Positions 57,819 through 64,000 of a stretch of DNA of 64,000 nt are shown here, one piece after another (position 1 is the stretch's first letter; every line of letters starts with the position of its first letter). Both the position numbers and the translations under genes were made by a program. Under the pieces are notes generated by a model. That model saw only the letters and a list, made by a program, of their open reading frames with translations. It was not told the DNA's origin and did not search any database. This DNA is from Amyelois transitella. Its lineage: Eukaryota > Arthropoda > Insecta > Lepidoptera > Pyralidae. The DNA is taken from assembly GCF_032362555.1 (NCBI RefSeq), contig NC_083534.1:2260001-2324000 (forward strand). Reading direction: 5' to 3'.

Positions 57819-59083
57819 TTACAATGTTTCACCATGCTTTGACCGCATATGGTTTTGCCAACTACACTTGTAAATAAACGTGTGTCCACATTTCGCGCAC
57901 TCGTATCTTCTGTCATTTAAATGAATACGCAAATGCTCTCTGAGGGTGAAGCTTCTTGCGAACTCCTTTGCGCAAAACTCGCACTTGAATTGTTTCTCAC
58001 TCGTGTGTTTAAGCTTATGTTGCTTCAGCCCCTTCGAACTGAAGAACTTCGCGTTACACTCTGTGCATTCATAATTCCTCTCCAGCAAATGATCTCGCTT
58101 TGTGTGTACCCTTAATTGAACTTTAGAACTAAACACCTTTTCACATGAGAGACAATTTAGTGTGACCGGCTCGGCGCCATGCTCCTCGACCATATGTTTT
58201 TTCCTAGTATAATAATCGACGAACTTCGCCGGACAATGTGGACATTTGTTCTTCAATCGATTTCCTATGTGCACGTGATTCTCGTGAGTACACCTTTTCC
58301 CATTACTGCTGAAAACCTTTTCACAGTAGCTGCATTTGTAAGCACCTTGCTCGTGCCGTTTCATATGACATTTATAGGCATGCATATTGACGAAAGGTTT
58401 ACTACAATCATCGCACACATAATTACTATAATGCGCGTTCATATGTTCCTGAATTTGCTTAAAACTCAAATAAACATTCGAACAGATGACGCAAGTTGAT
58501 ATAATATTATTATCTTTACTCTTTGAAAATTTAAAGGGAAGAATGTGATCCTCAATGTCGGTAAAGAATTTTTTATCGTGATCATCGCGTAGATGATTGA
58601 GAAGTTCTTTTAGATTTTCCATTGCAGTATGACATATATAGCATTTAAGGTCTGTGACATCTAACTTGGCTACGTAGTTTATCATTGGAGAACCTTGCAT
58701 AAACGTCGTTTTCTCCGATTCGTCGTGTTTGTCTAATGTGTGTCCTTTCAAATCCGCTGGGTCAGTAAAGCATTCGGCGCAAAAGGAGCAGAGGTAGCCT
58801 GAAGAGAGGTAAGATTTAATTGGAGTAGCATTAGAGTAGAGGAGGATCTCTCTGATGTTGTGTAAATGTTTTGCCATCAATGACTTGGGAGAGCCTATTT
58901 TTGAACGTGTTTTTCGGGATCCTGATTTCTTTCTGGGCTCATTATTAATTTCCGTTTTAGTAAAAGTAGTAGAAATGTCTTGGTCTATGTTTTTCGTGAG
59001 ATTATCAATTTTCATTAGATTTATTTTTGAATTACTTACATCTGGCTCATTTGCCTGTTTATTAGTGGCTTCGCTGCCGTAAC
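57819..59083 (-). CDS. Array exon 3: C2H2 terminal exon, ten fingers, longest lead
   Basis: Follows CTTTTGTTCGTAG, phase 1, 421 codons. Lead of about 90 residues (GYGSEATNKQANEPD ..., with KKSGSRKTRSK) before SNATPIKSYLSSGYLC. Ten intact fingers, CSFCAECF to CAKCGHTF. The linker before finger 3 has an insertion (SKSKDNNIIST) not seen elsewhere, which lengthens the gap between fingers 2 and 3. Finger 10, TFIYKCSWQNHMRSKH, keeps the KCSW helix core. Finger 6 (CPHCPAKFVDYY) resembles that of exon 1 at 62557. Confidence 0.9.
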
Positions 59084-60225
59084 CTACGAACAAAAGTAGC
59101 GAATTAACAATTTAATTTTTTTACACTATGATACTAATATTATAAAGTGTAAAGATTTGTATTTCTTTTTTCTTTGTAAGTATTTAGAGATGGTAAAGTA
59201 TTTGAATGATTTTTATTTGATGAAATTTGGACAGACATGAACTAGACCTTCAAGATCGGCTACCTTTATTTCTAGGAAGCGAAGCCTTAGGCAAAACCTA
59301 GTTGAAAACAAATTGTTGCTTCTAGTGTTTTGTTCATATTTAATCATCTGTTCGTGCAATCCTGTCACCTGTACCTTGCCTATCACATCATTTTTTTAGA
59401 TATCGCGATCGCTTTTTTATCGAGCTTTTGATCCTTTTGTTTATATTGACTTTGAAATTCTTTTGAAGACACATTTACCAAATCTATAAGATGGGACTGC
59501 CACCCCAGACTTAAGTGGGTAACTGAATTGGTTTCCGTGGGATATAATTATCGTATGGGAGACACGATACGGAGTTTGAGAAAATCAAGATAAAACTAAT
59601 TTTATTATCAAATCATCACCAACAAAGCCCCGCCACATCGCAAGAATTGATTAATTTCTTGCAATTAGCCTTCCGCCAACTTTCAGTCATGATAGATCAT
59701 CATCGTCGAGAGGATCTTGCCTCTGTCATACATTAGAGACACAAAGGTATTAGGTAGGTAATAGTGATGACCTTTAGCGACTTATTCTAATCCAACTAAT
59801 ACGGCCTCTGTGGCGCAGCGGTAGTGCGCTTGTCTGTGTCACCGGAGGTCCCGGGTTCGAATCCCGGCCAGGGCATGATGAGAAACGAACTTTCTCTGAT
59901 TGGCCGGGGTCTTGGATGTTTATCTATATACGTATTTATGATAAAATATAGTATCGTTGAGTTAGTATCTCGTAACACAAGTTTCGAACTTACATCGAGG
60001 CTAACTCAATCTGTGTAATTTGTCCCGTATATATTTATTTATATTTAATAATCTGATGTAAACTCTTACACTCCACATTTTCCCCTCCAATCAAAATATT
60101 CTGCCATTTCTTTCTCTATCTCAATAACCAATGATGTATTTAATAAAAATCAATCAACTCATTTCACAAGATACCTATATATTATAACAAATAGGTGACA
60201 GAATATAAATGCGTACAACTATGTA
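59084..60225. other. Spacer between array exons 3 and 2, containing a tRNA-derived SINE
   Basis: 59800-60050 is a plus-strand SINE with box A TGGCGCAGCGGTAG, box B GGTTCGAATCC and the ATTT tail; it is one of the best-kept copies. 59125-59310 is a decayed Helitron-like piece. No exon seen. Confidence 0.65.
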
Positions 60226-61331
60226 CTATTGAGTATTCGACATGCATTTGGGAACAGTCTGGGCCATCATTGAACTCTTTGAGATTCCGTGGTTCTTCTT
60301 CATGTGCTTCCCTTTGCTATTCTGAGTCGCGTACGCTTTCCCACAAACCTCACACTTGTACTTCCTCTCGTTAGTGTGCGTCGCCAAGTAGTGCCCCAGC
60401 ATATGCCGCTTCACGAAGAAGCCCATACTGCAAACCGAGCACTCGTAAGGTCTCTCTTTCAAATGCACACCGCGCATGTGCAACATCAAATTTGATTTCA
60501 GATGGAATTTCTTCTCACACATATCACATTTGATACCTTCAGCGTTATGCACCTGAATCATGTGGCGTGTTTTTTGATAATAATTCTTAAACCTAGCTTT
60601 GCAGATCTGACAAACGCTGTCTCCAGCAATGCCTTTATGCTCCGTGTAAACATGCGCCTTCCGTTTAGACTCGGCAGCGAAGACTTGCTCGCAATGTTTG
60701 CACGGGAAGCTGGATTTCTTCTTTTCATGCGTCGTCTCATGTCTGTTCAAACGGAAACTATTCACGAAACCAGCGCCGCACACCGTACAGATGAAATTCC
60801 TATAATGCTTATTCATATGCTGCATCAATAGCTTCATGTTGTGGAAAACTTCCGTGCAAAGGCAGCAGTTGAGTTGCTGTTCATTCGTCAACTTGAACGG
60901 CTGGAAATAATCTGTTATTCCTTCGTAGAACTGCTTATCGTGAACCCTGACTAGGTGTTCCGTCAGGACGTTCAGTGTTTCCATAGGTTGATTACATAAT
61001 GTACATTTCAGATCTACTATATCTAACATGGCCACGAAACTGGCTATTCCACTGCCCGCTTTGTACGACGGTTTGTCTCTGTCGTGATCGTTATGCGTGT
61101 GACACCTCAGAATCTGTGCATCAGGGAAGGTTTTGTAGCAGTATGCGCATATATATCCTGCGTCGTTTCTATCTTTGAAAGGAGTGGCGTTAGAGTATTT
61201 TAGTAGTAGATTGAGGTTATGCCACTGCTTCTTCATCTCGGGCACGTGTTTCTCACGGTAAACTACGTCAAGCAACTCTGTCTCACCTTCCTCCTTAATC
61301 GCTTTTCGTTTTTTTGACGCCCTCGTTTTAC
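60226..61331 (-). CDS. Array exon 2: C2H2 terminal exon, nine fingers, finger 10 replaced by a tail
   Basis: Follows TTTTCTTTTATAG, phase 1, 368 codons. Lead GKTRASKKRKAIKEE (possible nuclear signal) then SNATPFKDRNDAGYIC. Nine fingers, CAYCYKTF to CEVCGKAY; finger 9 is followed by a serine/methionine-rich end (GISKSSMMAQTV) rather than finger 10. Finger 8 has an HYLATH spacing. Finger 5 has a longer KKKSSF linker. Loss of finger 10 with a clean new end looks like a stable variant, but a past frameshift is also possible. Confidence 0.88.
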
Positions 61332-62556
61332 CTATAAAAGAAAAATAATCGTTCACGCGACGTTTAGTCTTCTTAATTTATAAACAGTACATCTGAGGAT
61401 ATGAAGCTTTGCACAGCCAACAACTCTAAGCATGCCACACTCTTCTTTACATTTTCTTCTATAGAATCTTTTTCATCTTCCAAATGTCAATAGCATAACT
61501 TTTAAGCCTTTTATAAAGTCTAGTCTTTCATGAGTATTTCTTTAGAAATTATTATTAATTTGTACAAAAATAACTTTAGAAATGGTCGTAGTGCAGAGCA
61601 TTTTTAGGGGTAATGAGTTTACATAAACATTAAATTTAAGTTAGGTCAGAGCTTCGATGACCGTACGGTTAACATTTTTTAATACCTTCAGCGTAATGCA
61701 ACTCTACTTTAAGGTCTTAAACCAAACGTGATTCGCAATTTCTAATCCTATCGTAGTCATGCACCACATTTCGTCACATTCTATTCTAAGTTTGGATACT
61801 TGTGAAATTGACGTTGTTGAAGAAAATGCTGCATTGCAGTTTGTTACCGCTTCTTCTGCACTGACGCCTTGGAAGCGGTAGTAAACTTAGTTTTTAAGTA
61901 ATTTATTTGACGTCAACCAATGTTGTGAAACTAAAAGTTTTGACGATCATTAAGCGATATGAAGTATCCTATAATAATGAATAAAAAATTTGAATTTGAA
62001 TAATTTCTTTGTTAAAGTGACAACGAAGAGGTTATCTTTAACTTTTTAAATAATATTTTCTTCGTTCAAGTACAAAGAGATATTTTTGTCATGAGCGTGT
62101 GTGATAGAATGAGTAAGAAAATACGGCATTATTTCTGAAATTATTAAAGAAGAGTGGCTTTGTTTATTAGTGTCTATGGCTATCCGTACAGCGAGACAAA
62201 TATTTGCTTAAAAATAAAACGAAGTATTTATAGGTATACATAATATTTTATTCTATTATCTATTTTTCTCAATATAATTATAAAAATTGCGTTAAAAACG
62301 TGGCGTGTATAGTAAAATAATTTTTACAACATTATTATAGTTAAAGTAAACCTTGTGTTTGTAATAAATAAAGTTGTAAATACATTTTTAATAAACCTAC
62401 CGGTTGTAGGTGTATGTAATGGTACATGATGCAGCATCACTACTAATGAACTTGGGGCAGAAACACATTTTTTCACAAACTTAGTGTAAAATAAAACGAT
62501 AATCTAATGGCGATTCTCTCAACATAAAATATCTGTGTAATGTATTGTTGAGTTTA
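61332..62556. other. Spacer between array exons 2 and 1
   Basis: 61800-62000 is a degraded LINE 3' end (accgcttcttctgcactgac ... aatgaataaaaaattt). 62220-62550 is AT-rich; a minus-strand AATAAA overlaps the stop of exon 1 (GTTAATAAAC) and another lies near 62245. Confidence 0.5.
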
Positions 62557-63806
62557 TTAACATCCTTCCATCTGACCAGTAAAGTCATTCTTCATCTTCT
62601 CTGCTTGCTCTTTCCTCCTACTTTCCGCTGCTATCTCTTTCAGCGTCAACTCTCTATTGTCAATTAAATGTTTAACATCATCGAACTCTTTGAAAATGTC
62701 TAGATCGTCCTGATGCAGTCTTACATGGCTTTTCAAGCTGCATTTCTGCATGAATGTCTTCTTGCAGATCTCGCACTGATATCTCTTGTCGTCCTCGTGC
62801 AATTTCATGTGTTCCTTCAGGGTTCTCGGTCGGGAAAACGTCTTCCCGCAAACATCACAAGTGCAGACCTCCCCACCCGTGTGTCTCGATATGTGATCCA
62901 CCAGTCCGCGCTTCGAAAAGAATTTAGCGTTACACTTATCGCACATAAAGCTGCGCTGCTGCAAATGATGATGCTTTATATGCCTGTTCAGTTCGAATTT
63001 CTTCTTGTAGGTCTTGTTGCAAGCATTACACGGATACACTATCGGCGTTTCGTTATGAACCCTAACTAGATGTTCGCTCCTGTCGTAATAGCTCACGAAA
63101 ATTTCCGGACAATGTGGACATTTATTCCTTAACCAACCACCCGTGTGGACTCCTTTCTCGTGGTTGCGTTTCTTTGTCAAAGACGTGTAGGATTTCTCGC
63201 AATATGCACAGGGGAATATGCCCTGCGCGTGCGTCTTTCTGTGCTTCCTCAAGGCTGCTATAGTTATGTATCCGGCACCGCACTTCTTACAACAATAGTT
63301 CCTGTAATGACTGCTCATGTGGTGATACAAATTCTTGAACGACACATGAATGGCGGAGCAAATTTCGCATGTGAAGTTCGAGCCGTTCTCCAATCGGAAC
63401 GGTAGAATTATGTCTTTTATGTGCTTGTGTATAATTTTATTGTGAATACTGATCAAGTGGTCCTTCAGATCGATCAGATCCCTCAACGGCAGATCGCAGA
63501 CTGTGCATTTGAGATTGGTGATGTCCAACTTTATGGGGTTATAACTGAGTTTGTAGTCTATCATCGAGTTAAGTTTCTCTTTTTCTGATTGGAGCGCCGT
63601 GTGGGACCTGAGTTCGTCTATATTTTGGAAGGATTTAGCGCAATACAGGCAGGAGAAGCCACGTATGGTCTTGTCTCGGAACGGACTGGCGTTGGAATAC
63701 TGCAGTATGGCAGTAAGGTTCACCCTGTGCTCTACGCGCTCCGGTGTCGCGCTAACGTCCCCCTTTTTTTTCTTTTTCTTTCGCTTGGGCGCGTCGCCGT
63801 CCGTTC
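62557..63806 (-). CDS. Array exon 1 (most proximal): C2H2 terminal exon, nine intact fingers plus tail
   Basis: Follows TTTCTTGTTATAG, phase 1, 416 codons. Lead GTDGDAPKRKKKKKKGD contains a run of six lysines, then SNASPFRDKTIRGFSC. Slot 1 (CLYCAKSFQNIDELRSHTAL) lacks the second zinc histidine, so nine fingers should fold, ending CEICKKTFMQKCSLKSHVRLH. A 50-residue charged tail, rich in Glu and Lys, follows and is unique in the array. The upstream ATGs near 63870 lie in the intron before the acceptor and give no ZAD. Common 5' exons must therefore be to the right of the window. Confidence 0.88.
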
Positions 63807-64000
63807 CTATAACAAGAAACGATCGTTCATTATCTTGATGGCTTGTTGTCTTCATGCCAACGGTATTCATTCCGATTTGAAAATCATGTCAGGTCGCGAG
63901 GCGGTTTTAGTGGGTAACTCTAACACGGTAAAGAGCATTTCTTGATATTCCTCCTCAATCGATAAAGAGGCCGTAACTAACACGAATGTGAAAATTTTTC
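63807..64000. other. Intron upstream of array exon 1, no exon seen
   Basis: Only the acceptor of exon 1 is visible on the minus strand; no donor-flanked coding segment or ZAD Cys pattern appears before the window ends. Confidence 0.5.

Noticed and set aside
59800-59880. Apparent tRNA genes (box A and box B matches at 2650-2735, 8614, 12094, 24929, 26590-26800, 59800)
   Set aside because: Each continues into the same body and ATTT tail, so they are tRNA-derived SINE heads and not tRNA genes.
62557-63870. Treating array exons as separate genes starting at ATG (for example 63870, 61356, 57053)
   Set aside because: The ATGs precede acceptor sites in intron sequence; all exons share phase-1 acceptors and lack ZAD or promoter.

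Overview
The window is nuclear DNA from an insect, almost certainly a moth or butterfly (Lepidoptera). This rests on short exons separated by repeat-filled introns, dense copies of repeat families typical of lepidopteran genomes, and genes of the insect ZAD-C2H2 zinc-finger class. No prokaryotic feature, rRNA, CRISPR array or genuine tRNA was seen. All exon structures below come from reading splice sites and phase by eye.

Layout. (1) 1-6885, minus strand: a mitochondrial ATP synthase beta-subunit paralogue with eight visible exons, an unusually long N-terminal extension and a 15-glycine run. It is cut by the left edge just after its Walker A exon. (2) 7348-8175, minus: a two-exon CYTH-domain protein (thiamine-triphosphatase-like). 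(3) 8324-9231: a hAT-type MITE with an 8-bp target duplication and a SINE nested inside. (4) 9756-13852, plus: a five-exon ZAD-zinc-finger gene. (5) 14854-18535, minus: two AT-rich, apparently intronless unrecognised reading frames. One has a von Willebrand A-like pattern; the other has no ATG and is probably broken at its 5' end. (6) 18536-22127: gene-free repeats. (7) 22128-29071, plus: a second ZAD-zinc-finger gene, with a second complete phase-1 terminal zinc-finger exon at 32303-33075 and a decayed piece of a related exon between them. (8) 33076-35881: LINE and SINE debris.

The main feature is 35882-63806, minus strand: thirteen consecutive large zinc-finger exons. Each starts at its own 3' splice site in phase 1, runs open for about 0.83-1.27 kb to its own stop, and shares one plan: a short basic lead, an SNATP-like motif, then a fixed series of up to ten C2H2 fingers. 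I saw no ZAD exon, initiator exon or promoter between them. The simplest reading is one locus whose common 5' exons (presumably ZAD) lie beyond position 64000 and are joined to one of thirteen alternative terminal exons, comparable in logic to lola or mod(mdg4) in Drosophila. The array shows birth and decay: a close pair (44575-45731 and 47238-48370), loss of one finger by a small deletion (48973-50123), and shortened exons at the end farthest from the presumed promoter (35882-36822 and 37793-38622). The plus-strand gene at 9756-13852 has the same finger plan in its last exon, so it is probably a relative on the opposite strand.

Introns and spacers are filled with a tRNA-derived SINE, an approximately 260-bp repeat ending in TATG-type microsatellite, Helitron-like elements (TC...CTAG), a hAT MITE and LINE 3' ends. 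Several are nested.
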